Positions 1 to 8,896 of a DNA stretch of 44,087 bases are shown in pieces. Origin of the DNA: Actinomyces sp. (GTDB taxonomy: Bacteria; Actinomycetota; Actinomycetes; Actinomycetales; Actinomycetaceae); contig NZ_JAUMUL010000026.1 of NCBI RefSeq assembly GCF_030530635.1, forward strand, positions 1 to 44,087, read 5' to 3'. Made by a program: the position numbers and the translations under genes. Positions within the stretch are counted from its first letter, which is position 1. Each line of letters starts with the position of its first letter. The notes under the pieces were generated by a model. The model ran no database searches. It saw only the letters and a program-made list of their open reading frames with translations, and was not told where the DNA came from.

Positions 1-706
1 CGAGGTCGGTTGATGTTACGTGCCGAGGTCGGTAGATGTGGTGGTCCCGCTGCTGGGCGGTTGCTTCGGGACTCGGGGCCACCGAGCGCGCGGGTTCGCG
101 CTCCAGTACGCGGGTAAGCCGCCGAGCGGTCCTACGCCAGGTGCTCGCTGGTATCCCGCGTCGAGGGGCCTGCGCGCCCACCGTGGGTACAGGGGGAGTC
201 CCGGCGGTGTACGCCCGAACCTGCCCCTGGCGCCACGCGGCCTAAACGAGTTCTTCGTTTTCGAGAGTATGCCGGTTGGCGGTGCGGGCCTCCGCGGTGG
301 CGCGACCTGGAGGTGCTGGGAGCGCGGAGCCGAAGTGGTAGGACTGCGGAGCCGTGGGGGTGTTGGGGACGCCCCTTCGGTGTCTACTACGCCGGTTAGC
401 CCTCTGTTGAAGAGTCCATAGCCCTTCACAAACACCTAACCGGCGTAGTAGAGCACGAACCGGCATAGCAGACGATCCCGGCTACGGGCACGAAGACGCC
501 GTCGGCCCGCCGCCGCTGCCCGTCATCCTCCGGGAGCGCCAGACCCCACTGCAATCTCGCATACTGGCTCGGCCTGAATACAGTCCGGACCCAGACCCCG
601 CGCGCACCCTCACAGTGGCAGACGCGCCAGCACCCATCAGCACACCCTCAAACACGAAGAGCCCCATATCGACCGAACTCGGCACGTAAGTTCTACCGAA
701 CTCGGC
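1..706. mobile_element. IS/MITE-like remnant with inverted ends
   Basis: Both ends carry two spaced copies of a GCCGAGKTCGGT motif. On the left, positions 1-41 read CGAGGTCGGTTGATG, TTAC, then GTGCCGAGGTCGGTAGATGT. On the right, positions 664-706 give the same arrangement, including the central TTAC, on the opposite strand. These are inverted repeats of about 40 bp with duplicated inner motifs, as in transposase-binding ends. No transposase can be read between them; the open frames there look like GC-rich noise. I infer a non-autonomous or internally decayed element about 0.7 kb long. The left end may continue beyond the window. A gene-free stretch otherwise. Confidence 0.6.
384..451. repeat. 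Inner 16-bp inverted repeat
   Basis: CTACTACGCCGGTTAG at 384-399 is repeated in perfect inverse at 436-451. Looser copies (TATGCCGGTT near 270, AACCGGCATA near 459) flank it. This may be a second, nested element end inside the 1-706 remnant, or a hairpin. No gene lies inside. Confidence 0.55.
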
Positions 707-714
707 GAGGTCAG

Positions 715-742
715 GGCCGTCATGGTAGCCGGAGAGACGGCC
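715..742 (-). terminator. Hairpin downstream of metY
   Basis: GGCCGTC (715-721) pairs with GACGGCC (736-742) around a 14-nt loop. It begins 25 bp after the stop of the leftward metY gene. There is no T-tract, which is common for actinobacterial terminators. Confidence 0.4.
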
Positions 743-767
743 GACGGGCGAGGCCTTGGCGCTGGCT

Positions 768-2129
768 TCAGAGCGCGGCTGCGGCAGCCAGGCCCCGCTC
801 GAGGTCGGCGATGATGTCGTCTACGTGCTCAATGCCGACGCTCAGGCGCACGGTGCCGGCGCTGATGCCGGCGCGGGCGAGTTCCTCGTCGGTCAGCTGC
901 GAGTGCGTCGTGGTGGCCGGGTGGACGGCCAGCGAACGGACATCACCGATGTTGGCCAGGTTGGAGAACAGGCCGAGGGCGTCGATGAAGGCCGCGCCGG
1001 CCTCGCGCCCGCCGGCCAGATCGAAGGCGAAGACGCTGCCGGCTCCCCGCGGGCAGTACTTGCGGTGCAGCTGGTAGTAGGGGCTCGACTCCAGCCCGGA
1101 GTAGCGCACCTCGGCCACCTCGGGACGGTCCTGGAGCCAGCGGGCCACGGCGAGCGCGTTGTCCACGTGCCGATCCATGCGCAGCGAGAGCGTCTCCACG
1201 CCCTGGGCGATAAGGAAGGCGTTGAGCGGGCTGGCGGCGAAGCCGAGGTCGCGCTGGCCCTCGGTGTGGGCCTTGAGGATGAAGGCCATGTTGCCCAGCG
1301 GGCTGCCCACGCCCAGGTCGCGGGCGTAAACGAGCCCGTTGTAGGAGGGGTCGGGGGTGTTGAAGCCGGGGAAGCGCTCGGGCTGGGCGGCGAAGTCGAA
1401 GTTGCCGGAGTCGACGATGACGCCCATGACGCTCGAGCCGTGCCCGCCGAGGAATTTGGTGGCGGAGTGGACGACGATGTCCGCGCCCCACTCGAAGGGA
1501 CGGATCAGATAGGGGGAGGCGACGGTGTTGTCCACCACCATCGGGATCCCGAGGGCATGCGCGGCCTGGGAGATCGGCTCGATGTCGAGGATGTCGCCCT
1601 TGGGGTTGGGGATGGACTCGCCGAGGAAGCAGATGGTGCGTTCGTCCGCCAAGGCGGTCCAGGCCGCCGGATCGGCGGGGTCGGACACGAAGCGCGTCTC
1701 GATGCCGAACTTGGGCAGGGTGTGATTCAGCTGATTGACGGTGCCGCCGTACAGGGACGGTGAGGCAACGATGTTGCTGCCCTGGCCACCCAGGGTGACG
1801 AAGGTGAGGGTCTGGGCGGCCATGCCGGAGGAGACCAGGTGTGCACCCACACCACCCTCAAGGGCGGCGATGCGGCGGGCGACGATCTGGTTGGTGGGGT
1901 TGTCCAGGCGCGTGTAGATCGGGCCGAGGGACTTCAGGGCGAAACGGTCGGCGGCCTCCTGGGTATCGGGGAAGACGAAGGAGGTGGACTGGTAGATCGG
2001 GATGGCCCGCGCCCCGGTGTCGGAATCGGGGGTGTGGCCGGCCTGCACCTGCATGGTCTCGAAGTGCCAGCCGCGCGGGTCTGCGGCGGAGGGGATGTGC
2101 GCCGGGGCGTCGGACGGGGTGTCAGCCAT
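768..2129 (-). CDS. metY: O-acetylhomoserine sulfhydrylase (MetY)
   Basis: Predicted PLP-dependent enzyme of the Cys/Met metabolism family that condenses O-acetylhomoserine with sulfide to give homocysteine in methionine synthesis (cytoplasm). The protein is 453 residues. The Schiff-base lysine lies in SATKFLGGHG (about K225), with YTRLDNPT near the N-terminus and VDNTVASPYLIRP before the lysine. The start is the ATG at 2129, preceded by AAGGAG; a longer frame runs upstream to 2297 but lacks family resemblance. It stands alone on the minus strand, divergent from the NlpC/P60 gene. The 400+ length and the family-specific residues favour MetY over MetB/MetZ, but the neighbouring acetyltransferase MetX is not in the window. 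Confidence 0.93.
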   Translation of the reverse strand: MADTPSDAPAHIPSAADPRGWHFETMQVQAGHTPDSDTGARAIPIYQSTSFVFPDTQEAADRFALKSLGPIYTRLDNPTNQIVARRIAALEGGVGAHLVSSGMAAQTLTFVTLGGQGSNIVASPSLYGGTVNQLNHTLPKFGIETRFVSDPADPAAWTALADERTICFLGESIPNPKGDILDIEPISQAAHALGIPMVVDNTVASPYLIRPFEWGADIVVHSATKFLGGHGSSVMGVIVDSGNFDFAAQPERFPGFNTPDPSYNGLVYARDLGVGSPLGNMAFILKAHTEGQRDLGFAASPLNAFLIAQGVETLSLRMDRHVDNALAVARWLQDRPEVAEVRYSGLESSPYYQLHRKYCPRGAGSVFAFDLAGGREAGAAFIDALGLFSNLANIGDVRSLAVHPATTTHSQLTDEELARAGISAGTVRLSVGIEHVDDIIADLERGLAAAAAL

Positions 2130-2444
2130 GAGAACTCCTTGGATCGGCGACGGGTCATTGTAGAGGTCGTCGGAGGGCCTCGGGTGGAGGGCCTTGGAAG
2201 GTCGCGTGACCGGCCGGACCTGTGGGCAGAACGCTACCGCAGCTACATATATGACCAATGTCACACGCATTGATTGTGTGTCGTAGATCCGCTTCATTTC
2301 AGGGATCGTGGTAAATGGAGATGCTTGTGTGGCTTCTGTGACTTCTGGTGCCCCTGTTTTCTCTGTGGGTTTTGGTGGGTAAGGTTCGGGTGATACACGG
2401 GTGCGTCGGTCAAGGAGGCGCGCCGGAACACGTACGGAGAACTT
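2130..2444. promoter_or_regulatory. Divergent region metY / nlpC
   Basis: This 315-bp stretch between divergent genes holds no convincing gene. On the minus strand TATATG near 2246-2251 could be a -10 for metY. The rightward gene has GGAGA five bases before its GTG. I saw no T-box, SAM or ydaO-type riboswitch pattern. Confidence 0.3.
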
Positions 2445-3848
2445 GTGACCACGACCAATCGCACGCGTCGCACACGTGCCGCCCGGCGTGTCGGTGCCTT
2501 AGCCGCGGCACTCGCTCTCGCCGTCACGCTCGCCCCGGCGGCGTCATCCGACGAGGTGACTCAGGATGACATCGACCAGTCCAAGACGGCTGAGCAGACG
2601 ACCCGGACCTCGATCGCCGGCCTTGAAGCCGAACTGGCGCAGTTGACTGCGAACACCACTGCCGCCGAACTCAAGGCGGCGATCGCTAATGAGGACTATC
2701 TGACTGCGCTCGGGGAACTCGACACCGCCACCACCGAGGCGGACAAGGCCCAGGATGCCGCCGACGCCGCAGCGGCGGACACCGAGAAGGCGCGCGCCGA
2801 CCTGGGCGCCGTGGTCGTGGAGGCATATCAGGAGGGCAGCTCCGGTTCCCTGGACGCCCTGGCCCCGTACCTGTCGGGCAAGTCCCTCGGTGACGCCACC
2901 GATATCAGTGTGGCCTTGGAGCGCACCGGGGAGAACACCGACGCCGAGCTGCAGAATGTGGAGGCCCTACAGGCGGTTGCCGACACGATGCAGTCCATCG
3001 CCGACGGCAAGGTGGACGCCAAGCAGACCGCCGCCGACGCCGCTGCCACCGCCAAGGCCGACGCCGATGCCGCGGCCACGGCCGCCCAGACGGCGCAGGC
3101 CACCGCGGAGACCAAGCGCGCCAACCTCATTGCCAAGCTCGCTGAGCAGCGCAACACCACCGTTGAACTTGAAACGGCCTACCAGAACCAGTTGGAGGCG
3201 GAGCGCAAGGCGCGGGAGGAGGCCGCCGCCAAGGAGGCGGCCGAGAAGGCGGCAGCGGAGCAGGCCGCGGCCGAGGCGGCCCAGGCCGCCCAGCCTCAGG
3301 CTCCCGAGGAGTCCACTGGTTCACCTGAGCCGGCTGAGTCTTCGGAGTCGCCCGTGGAGCCGGACGAGGACTCTGCGCAGCCCGCCGCACCCGCACCCGT
3401 CCAGAACGAGGACTCCTCGCAGTCCTACGGCGGGGACTCTTCGGGCTCGCCGGGTGTCTCCCAGCAGACGAGCTCGGGCTCGTCGGGCGGGGCGCAGGCG
3501 GCCATATCCGCGGCGTACTCCTACATCGGTGTGCCCTATGTGTGGGCCGGGGAGTCCTATGGCGGCGTCGACTGCTCGGGCTTGACGATGCTGGCCTACC
3601 GGGCTGCGGGCGTGTACCTGACCCACTCCTCCCGGGCGCAGTACGGCGAGGGGACGCTGATCCCTCTGGGGAGCGCCCAGCCCGGGGACCTGGTCTTCTG
3701 GTCCTCCAACGGAACCCAGTCGGGGATCTACCACGTGGCCATCTATCTGGGTGACGGGCAGATGATCGAGGCGCCGACCTTCGGTTACACGGTGCGTGTG
3801 ACGGCGATGCGCTACTCGGGGACCATGCCCTACGCGGTTCGCCCCTGA
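2445..3848 (+). CDS. Secreted coiled-coil NlpC/P60 peptidoglycan hydrolase
   Basis: Predicted secreted cell-wall endopeptidase of the RipA/NlpC-P60 type, cutting peptide stems of peptidoglycan during division or remodelling. The 467 residues run in this order: a twin-arginine-rich signal peptide (about 1-35, ending after APAAS), an Ala/Glu-rich coiled coil (about 40-275), a Ser/Pro/Glu-rich linker (about 280-345), and an NlpC/P60 domain. The nucleophile is C377 in VDCSG and the base is H430 in YHVAIYLG; the GDLVFW motif lies between them. The GTG start at 2445 is preceded by GGAGA. It is monocistronic and converges on ppa across a strong hairpin. The architecture is common in Actinobacteria; the exact bond cut is not deducible here. 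Confidence 0.88.
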   Translation: MTTTNRTRRTRAARRVGALAAALALAVTLAPAASSDEVTQDDIDQSKTAEQTTRTSIAGLEAELAQLTANTTAAELKAAIANEDYLTALGELDTATTEADKAQDAADAAAADTEKARADLGAVVVEAYQEGSSGSLDALAPYLSGKSLGDATDISVALERTGENTDAELQNVEALQAVADTMQSIADGKVDAKQTAADAAATAKADADAAATAAQTAQATAETKRANLIAKLAEQRNTTVELETAYQNQLEAERKAREEAAAKEAAEKAAAEQAAAEAAQAAQPQAPEESTGSPEPAESSESPVEPDEDSAQPAAPAPVQNEDSSQSYGGDSSGSPGVSQQTSSGSSGGAQAAISAAYSYIGVPYVWAGESYGGVDCSGLTMLAYRAAGVYLTHSSRAQYGEGTLIPLGSAQPGDLVFWSSNGTQSGIYHVAIYLGDGQMIEAPTFGYTVRVTAMRYSGTMPYAVRP

Positions 3849-3873
3849 GCGCCTCCGGGCGTAAGACATAGGC

Positions 3874-3907
3874 GGCCGTCGGTACCCGTTGTGCGGTACC
3901 GGCGGCC
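3874..3907. terminator. Bidirectional terminator hairpin
   Basis: GGCCGTCGGTACC (3874-3886) pairs with GGTACCGGCGGCC (3895-3907) around an 8-nt loop, with one mismatch in 13. It sits between the converging nlpC-type gene and ppa, so it can serve both. Confidence 0.65.
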
Positions 3908-3955
3908 ACCGTCGCTATTCAGGGCTCTTCGGTGGCTCTTCAGCGGCTCGTGTGT

Positions 3956-4456
3956 TCAGTGCCCCTCGCGGGCGATGCGGGCGGCCTCGCGCTCGTATGA
4001 CAGGCGGATCTCCGCCTCGGCCTCCTCGCGGCCGACCCAGTGCGCGCCCTCCACGCTCTTGCCGGGTTCGAGGTCCTTGTACACCTCGAAGAAGTGCTGG
4101 ATCTCCAGGCGGTGGAACTCGGAGACGTCCTCAATGTCGGTGCGCCAGGAGGCGCGCTGGTCGCCCGCGGGCACGCACAGGACCTTGTCATCCCCGCCCT
4201 TCTCGTCGCGCATGCGGAACATGCCCAGGGCGCGGCAGCGGATCAGGCAGCCGGGGAAGGTGGGTTCCTCCAGCAGCACCAGTGCATCGAGCGGGTCTCC
4301 GTCCTCGCCCAGGGTGTTGTCGATGAACCCGTAGTCGTCCGGGTAGCGGGTGGAGGTGAACAGCATCCGGTCCAGCTTGATGCGCCCGGTGGTGTGGTCG
4401 AGTTCGTACTTGTTGCGGTTCCCCTTGGGGATTTCGATCGTCACGTCGAATTCCAC
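3956..4456 (-). CDS. ppa: Inorganic pyrophosphatase
   Basis: Family I soluble pyrophosphatase hydrolysing PPi to two phosphates in the cytoplasm, pulling biosynthetic reactions forward. It is 166 residues, the usual bacterial length. The metal-binding signature appears as DGDPLDALVL, preceded by YPDDYGFI, with the early E and K residues in IEIPKGNRNKYE. The start is a GTG at 4456 with GGAG seven bases upstream. It is divergent from the dacB-like gene and convergent with the NlpC/P60 gene. Confidence 0.95.
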   Translation of the reverse strand: MEFDVTIEIPKGNRNKYELDHTTGRIKLDRMLFTSTRYPDDYGFIDNTLGEDGDPLDALVLLEEPTFPGCLIRCRALGMFRMRDEKGGDDKVLCVPAGDQRASWRTDIEDVSEFHRLEIQHFFEVYKDLEPGKSVEGAHWVGREEAEAEIRLSYEREAARIAREGH

Positions 4457-4604
4457 GGCTGTCTCCGTTCCTCGCGTTGTCGGCTGATGTTGACGTCCCG
4501 GGGCCGAGCGGCCGGGCCGACGGCGGTGGCGCCGGGCCCGTGTGCGGGTCGCCGACCGGCCCGTGACACGACGGAGACGTCGTCGCGCCGGAAGGGCCGG
4601 CCCT

Positions 4605-4617
4605 TATAGCACTAGTG
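4605..4617 (+). promoter_or_regulatory. Possible -10 for the dacB-like operon
   Basis: TATAGC (4605-4610) lies just before GTG at 4615. If used, the message would be leaderless at 4615 or would have a leader of about 100 nt before the GTG at 4720. There is no clear -35. Confidence 0.3.
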
Positions 4618-4719
4618 TGGACTATGACGGCGCATCCGGAGGAGAGGGCCGTGCGACCCGCCGTGGACGCGGCCGCGCCTCCCCGGTCGCCGGATTGTCC
4701 AACCGAACCCGGAGGAGTC

Positions 4720-6114
4720 GTGCACAAGGCCCAGATCGCAGCTCTGACGGCAGCCACGCTCGTCGTCGCCGGCGCCTATTACGGCCTGGCCGACGCCCTC
4801 GATCTGGTGCCCGGCGTGCTGACCGCCTCACCGGCCGACTACAGCGTCCAGCCCTTCCCCACCGCCTCCGCCGTGGCGCGGGACCCCGAGGCCGCCTCCG
4901 GCCTGTCCGCGGACGCCCCCGTGCCCGAGGCGGCCGAGCTGACCGCCCTGGCGAACACGCTGGCCGGTGATGAGCGCGTCGGGCAGGGGCGCACCGGCGT
5001 GTCGATCGTGGACGTGGCCAGCGGCCGGGAATTGGTGGACCACGGTGCGTCGACCGCGCTGACCCCCGCCTCCTCCAACAAGGTGCCGGTGGCCTGGGCG
5101 GCGCTGTCTTTCATGGGTGCCGACCACACCCTGCGCACCACCGCCGTGCTGAACGACACCACACTCACCCTGGTGGGTGGAGGCGATGTGCTGCTGGCCG
5201 AGGACGCCGGAGATCCGGGTGCGACGGTGGGTCGCGCCGGCCTGGGGGATCTGGCCCGTCAGGCCGCCGCACAACTCCAGGAGCGGGGCGTGACCAGCGT
5301 ATCCGTGGCCCTGGACGACACCTTGTTCACCGGCCCCACCTGGAGTGACGATTGGGAGGAGGGCAACGAGTCCTGGGTGGCTCCGATCCAGCCGCTGATG
5401 GTGGATGTGACCGCCTACCCGTCGGGGGGATATCCGGCCGACCCGGCCCTGGAGGCCGCGCAGATCTTCGCCGAGCACCTGCGCCGGGCCGGCATTGAGG
5501 TGAGTGGCACCGTCACCCGGGCGGCGGCGAGCCCCGGGGCCACGGAGGTGGCGGCCGTGGAGTCCGCGCCGCTGGCCGACATCCTGTCGGTTTCCCTGAA
5601 GGCCTCCGATAACACCATGACTGAGGTGGAGGGGCGGCTGGTGGCCCTCGCCGCCGGTGAGGAGGCCAGTTTCACCGGGGCGGCCCGGGCGGTGCTGGGG
5701 CGGCTGCGGGACGATGGTTTCGACGTCTCCGGTGTCACCCTGCGCGACTCGAGCGGGCTCGCCCTGGGCAACAAGATGCCCGCACGACTACTGGCCCAGA
5801 TCATCGCCCGTGCGGCGGGTGCCGAGGCGGGCACCACCGGACGCAGCCTCATGACCGCACTGCCGGTGGGCGGCCTGGACGGCACGCTTAATGACCGCTT
5901 CATCGGCGTGGCCGGTGCCGGCACGGTGCGCGCCAAGACCGGTTCCCTGGACACGGCCGTCTCCTTGACGGGCACGGTGGTCACCGCCGATGGGCGCCTG
6001 CTGGCCTTCAGTGTGATCGTGGACGGTTTCGCGGAGGGTGGGCTGTACTCCGCCCGGGTGGCGATCGACGACGACCTGGTCTCCCCGCTGGCCGCCTGCG
6101 GCTGCGAGGGCTGA
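4720..6114 (+). CDS. dacB: D-alanyl-D-alanine carboxypeptidase / PBP4 (S13)
   Basis: Predicted penicillin-binding protein 4 (peptidase family S13), which trims or cuts D-Ala-containing peptidoglycan peptides outside the membrane. With the GTG start at 4720, preceded by GGAGGAG, the product is 464 residues and begins with a hydrophobic helix (AALTAATLVVAGAYY) as signal or anchor. The three active-site motifs are present: SSNK with S118 and K121, SDN at about 296-298, and KTG at 406-408. An in-frame GTG at 4615 behind a possible -10 would add 35 cytoplasmic residues. The gene abuts the zincin gene, indicating co-transcription. The dacB, zincin, tilS, hpt, ftsH order is familiar in Actinobacteria. 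Confidence 0.9.
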   Translation: MHKAQIAALTAATLVVAGAYYGLADALDLVPGVLTASPADYSVQPFPTASAVARDPEAASGLSADAPVPEAAELTALANTLAGDERVGQGRTGVSIVDVASGRELVDHGASTALTPASSNKVPVAWAALSFMGADHTLRTTAVLNDTTLTLVGGGDVLLAEDAGDPGATVGRAGLGDLARQAAAQLQERGVTSVSVALDDTLFTGPTWSDDWEEGNESWVAPIQPLMVDVTAYPSGGYPADPALEAAQIFAEHLRRAGIEVSGTVTRAAASPGATEVAAVESAPLADILSVSLKASDNTMTEVEGRLVALAAGEEASFTGAARAVLGRLRDDGFDVSGVTLRDSSGLALGNKMPARLLAQIIARAAGAEAGTTGRSLMTALPVGGLDGTLNDRFIGVAGAGTVRAKTGSLDTAVSLTGTVVTADGRLLAFSVIVDGFAEGGLYSARVAIDDDLVSPLAACGCEG

Positions 6115-7344
6115 GTGGTGAGCGGCCTGCGGGGTCACCTGGTGGACGGCGCCGCCCGCCGCGGGGTCGGGGATGAGCGGCCCGGCGCCCGGGGTGGGGT
6201 CGGTGGCCGCAGCGCCGCCGACGGCGTCGACTGGGATGGGGCGCTGCGACTGGCCCGCCTGGCCACGCCGGCGGGGCCGCGAGTGCCCGGGGCGGTGGGC
6301 CGTGGGGTAGTGGCCCTGTTGCGACGTAGCGCGCAGGACGCCCTGCCGTGGGCGGCACAGATCACCGGTCTTGGCTTCGCGGCCCGGCGGGCCGTGGGCG
6401 GCTGCCGGGTGCTGGTGGTGGATCGGGTCGGTGTGCAGCGGGCCAATGCTGCTTTTGCGCGTGCCCTCATGGAGCGGGTGCCGGAGCCTTCGGGCTCACG
6501 GTCCGGGGCGACGGCGATCGCCTCCCGGAGTGTGGCGACGGGGGCGGTGGCCGGCCTGCTTGGCCTGGTCTCCGCCCGCGTGCTCGGGCAGGTGCTGCCC
6601 GCTGGGCCGGGTGCCGGAGTTGTTGACGGGTCCGGGTTCGAGGCGGCCGGCGATGCGGCGGTGGCCGCTGTGGCTCCACCGGGTGTGGATACGGCTGCGA
6701 CCCGGATGCTGCTGGTGGCGCCCAACGTGCTGCGCCTCCAGCGGGAACGGGACTTGGACCGGGTGGATTTGGCCGCCTGGGTGGCGCTGCACGAGGCCGC
6801 TCATGTTCTCCAGCTCGCCGCCGCCCCCTGGCTGGCCGGGCACTTGGCGACGCAGGTCGGTGAGCTCGCCGTGGCGCTGGTGGGTGCGCCTAAGGCGGGT
6901 GGGCACCGGGGCCCGGGACGCCTGGCCCGGGCGCTGCGGTCGGGGGTGGCCGCGGGCCCGGGCGCGGCCTCACCCCTGCTGGTCGATCGCCTTGATGCGG
7001 GTGAGCGTGAACGGCTGGCCTCCGTCACGGCTGTGATGGCGCTGTTGGAGGGGCACGCCGAGGCGGTGCTGGACGCCGTCGGGCCGGGCCGGATGCCTTC
7101 GGTCCACCGGCTGCGCGCTGTGCTGGGGCATTCGCGTGGCGGTGCCGCGGGCACGGCCCTGGAGCGGCTGCTGGGAGTGGAGGCCAAGCAGGCCCAGTAT
7201 GTTGACGGGGCGGCGTTCGTGCGCGCCGTCGTCGGCCGCGTGGGGCATGCGGGACTGAACGTGGTGTGGCGGGCGGCGGCTAATCTGCCGCGGCCGGAGG
7301 AGATCGCCCGGCCGGAGGCCTGGCTCGAGCGGATGGGGCTGTAG
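6115..7344 (+). CDS. Zincin metalloprotease, F420-biosynthesis-associated family
   Basis: The product is 409 residues with HEAAH at about 226-230, the HExxH zinc motif, inside VALHEAAHVLQ. Such zincin-fold proteins next to dacB and tilS-hpt are often annotated as zinc-dependent metalloproteases or coenzyme F420 biosynthesis-associated proteins; no substrate is established. The gene starts directly after the dacB-like stop, with tandem GTG codons at 6115 and 6118, so coupling is likely. The N-terminal 40 residues are Gly/Arg-rich and may be poorly conserved. In many relatives tilS follows; here it is missing. Confidence 0.8.
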   Translation: MVSGLRGHLVDGAARRGVGDERPGARGGVGGRSAADGVDWDGALRLARLATPAGPRVPGAVGRGVVALLRRSAQDALPWAAQITGLGFAARRAVGGCRVLVVDRVGVQRANAAFARALMERVPEPSGSRSGATAIASRSVATGAVAGLLGLVSARVLGQVLPAGPGAGVVDGSGFEAAGDAAVAAVAPPGVDTAATRMLLVAPNVLRLQRERDLDRVDLAAWVALHEAAHVLQLAAAPWLAGHLATQVGELAVALVGAPKAGGHRGPGRLARALRSGVAAGPGAASPLLVDRLDAGERERLASVTAVMALLEGHAEAVLDAVGPGRMPSVHRLRAVLGHSRGGAAGTALERLLGVEAKQAQYVDGAAFVRAVVGRVGHAGLNVVWRAAANLPRPEEIARPEAWLERMGL

Positions 7345-7511
7345 GCCGGGCCGCGGGTGCGGTGCTGGGGCGGCCGACGGCGGACGCGCCGGTGCCGCGT
7401 GGGGGAGGTGTGAAAGGATTCGGGTGGGGCCGGGGTCCGCGCGTCCTCCCGACGCGCCCCGACCGCCACGAAGTACTCGCCGGATGCTCACCGAAGGACG
7501 AGGAGGATCGT

Positions 7512-8066
7512 ATGGATGCCGCAGATATGGGACGCGACCTGCAGCAGGTGCTCATCACCGAGGAGGAGATCAACCAGCGGCTCGATGAGATGGCCGCCCG
7601 GATCGACGCCGACTATGCCGGGCGCGATCTGCTGCTGGTGGGGGTGCTCAAGGGGGCCGTCTACGTGATGGCGGATCTGTCGCGTCGGCTGCACCGCTCG
7701 GTGCCGATGGATTGGATGGCGGTGTCCTCCTACGGGTCGGGCACGAAGTCCAGCGGCGTGGTGCGCATTCTGAAGGATCTGGATGCGGATATCACCGGTT
7801 GGCACGTGCTGGTGGTGGAGGACATCATCGACTCGGGGCTGACCCTGTCCTGGCTGCTGGGAAACCTGTCCAGCCGGGGTGCGGCCAGTGTGGAGATAGC
7901 GACCCTGCTGCGCAAGCCGGAGGCAGCGAAGGTGGAGGTGGATGTCAAGTACGTCGGCTTCGACATCCCCACCGAATTCGTGGTCGGTTACGGGCTGGAT
8001 TATGCGGAGAAGTACCGCAACCTGTCGTTCATCGGCATGCTGCGCCCGGAGGTGTACGGGGGCTGA
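7512..8066 (+). CDS. hpt: Hypoxanthine phosphoribosyltransferase
   Basis: Purine-salvage enzyme joining hypoxanthine or guanine to PRPP, in the cytoplasm. The 184 residues contain the PRPP-binding loop VVEDIIDSGLT and the C-terminal VGYGLDYAEKYRNL typical of Hpt. The ATG at 7512 has AGGAGG six bases upstream; the longer frame from 7362 is not needed. In many actinobacteria hpt is followed by ftsH; here it is followed by a converging cas6, so this is the left boundary of the CRISPR island. Confidence 0.95.
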   Translation: MDAADMGRDLQQVLITEEEINQRLDEMAARIDADYAGRDLLLVGVLKGAVYVMADLSRRLHRSVPMDWMAVSSYGSGTKSSGVVRILKDLDADITGWHVLVVEDIIDSGLTLSWLLGNLSSRGAASVEIATLLRKPEAAKVEVDVKYVGFDIPTEFVVGYGLDYAEKYRNLSFIGMLRPEVYGG

Positions 8067-8092
8067 GTCGGGCACTTGGCGCCGGACGGTCT

Positions 8093-8896
8093 TTACTCGG
8101 CGACGACGTCGAGTGTGCCCATGCCGTAGGCGGTGTGGGAGCCGACGTTAGTGAAGCGGGCCAGAGACATCAGGCACGAGAAGGCGCGGGTGGCGGGGGC
8201 GCCCGCAACCCCGCTGATGCGTAGCGAGCCCTCGGTGGCGGGGATGGCGCGGCGCGTCAGGCGGCCGCGTTGATCGGTGCGGGACATCCCCAGGCTCACC
8301 CGCACCGACTCGGTGCGGTCCTGCATGGTCAGCACGCTGAGGTCGTCATGGCGGAGTTGGGGAAGCAGCGTCGCGGGTGACCAGGCACGCCAGCGGGCGT
8401 GCAGGCTGGTGGCGAGTTGCGCAGGGGTGATTCCGGGGATGTGGCGGCCCCGGGAGGTGAAGACGGTGGGGCTCAGCAGGGTGATCTCCCAGGCGGTGGC
8501 CGCGTCGTCTGCGGCGAGTTGCTCCCAGGAGGACTGCTCCAGTATCTGTGCCTCGGTGGCGACCACTAGCGTGGTTCCCTCCGGGCTGCCGTCGCCGAGG
8601 GGGAGCACACCACCCCAGGCGAGCCAGCCGTCAAGGTTGTCCAGCAGCCGGTCGTCGAGTAGGCGCAGTTCGGCGCCGATTGTGCCCGGTTGCCCGGACA
8701 TCTGGCCGACGCTGTAGGGCTTGGGGCCGGGCAGGTTGTGTGGGGGGCGGGCCGCAAGGGATGGGAGCCGGGCGGCGCGTTCGGGGGAGATCCCCTCGGG
8801 AAGTTCGAACACGTGGCCCCAGGCGGCATGGAGGCGGCGCGGAGTGAGTACGGCTGCGTCGGGGGCGTCGAACTGAAGGAAGACGGTGCTCGGCAT
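8093..8896 (-). CDS. cas6: Cas6 crRNA-processing endoribonuclease
   Basis: Predicted 267-residue RAMP-fold endoribonuclease that cuts the array transcript within each repeat. The C-terminal glycine-rich loop reads FTNVGSHTAYGMG, the family hallmark, and the protein ends soon after, as Cas6 proteins do. The start is the ATG at 8896; upstream frame residues to 9025 lie in the leader and look non-coding. It is transcribed away from the array, whose leader begins just upstream. The repeat hairpin and 8-nt tag seen in the array fit Cas6 cleavage. It converges on hpt with a 26-bp gap. The catalytic His cannot be assigned with certainty. Confidence 0.85.
   Translation of the reverse strand: MPSTVFLQFDAPDAAVLTPRRLHAAWGHVFELPEGISPERAARLPSLAARPPHNLPGPKPYSVGQMSGQPGTIGAELRLLDDRLLDNLDGWLAWGGVLPLGDGSPEGTTLVVATEAQILEQSSWEQLAADDAATAWEITLLSPTVFTSRGRHIPGITPAQLATSLHARWRAWSPATLLPQLRHDDLSVLTMQDRTESVRVSLGMSRTDQRGRLTRRAIPATEGSLRISGVAGAPATRAFSCLMSLARFTNVGSHTAYGMGTLDVVAE

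Noticed and set aside
756..1763. A 335-codon open frame on the plus strand opposite metY
   Set aside because: It is Gly/Val/Glu-rich antisense of the clearly recognisable metY; GC-rich codon bias keeps the opposite frame open.
2130..2444. ydaO-type (c-di-AMP) or SAM riboswitch upstream of the NlpC/P60 gene or metY
   Set aside because: Such elements are common before these gene families, but I could not find their conserved core sequences here.
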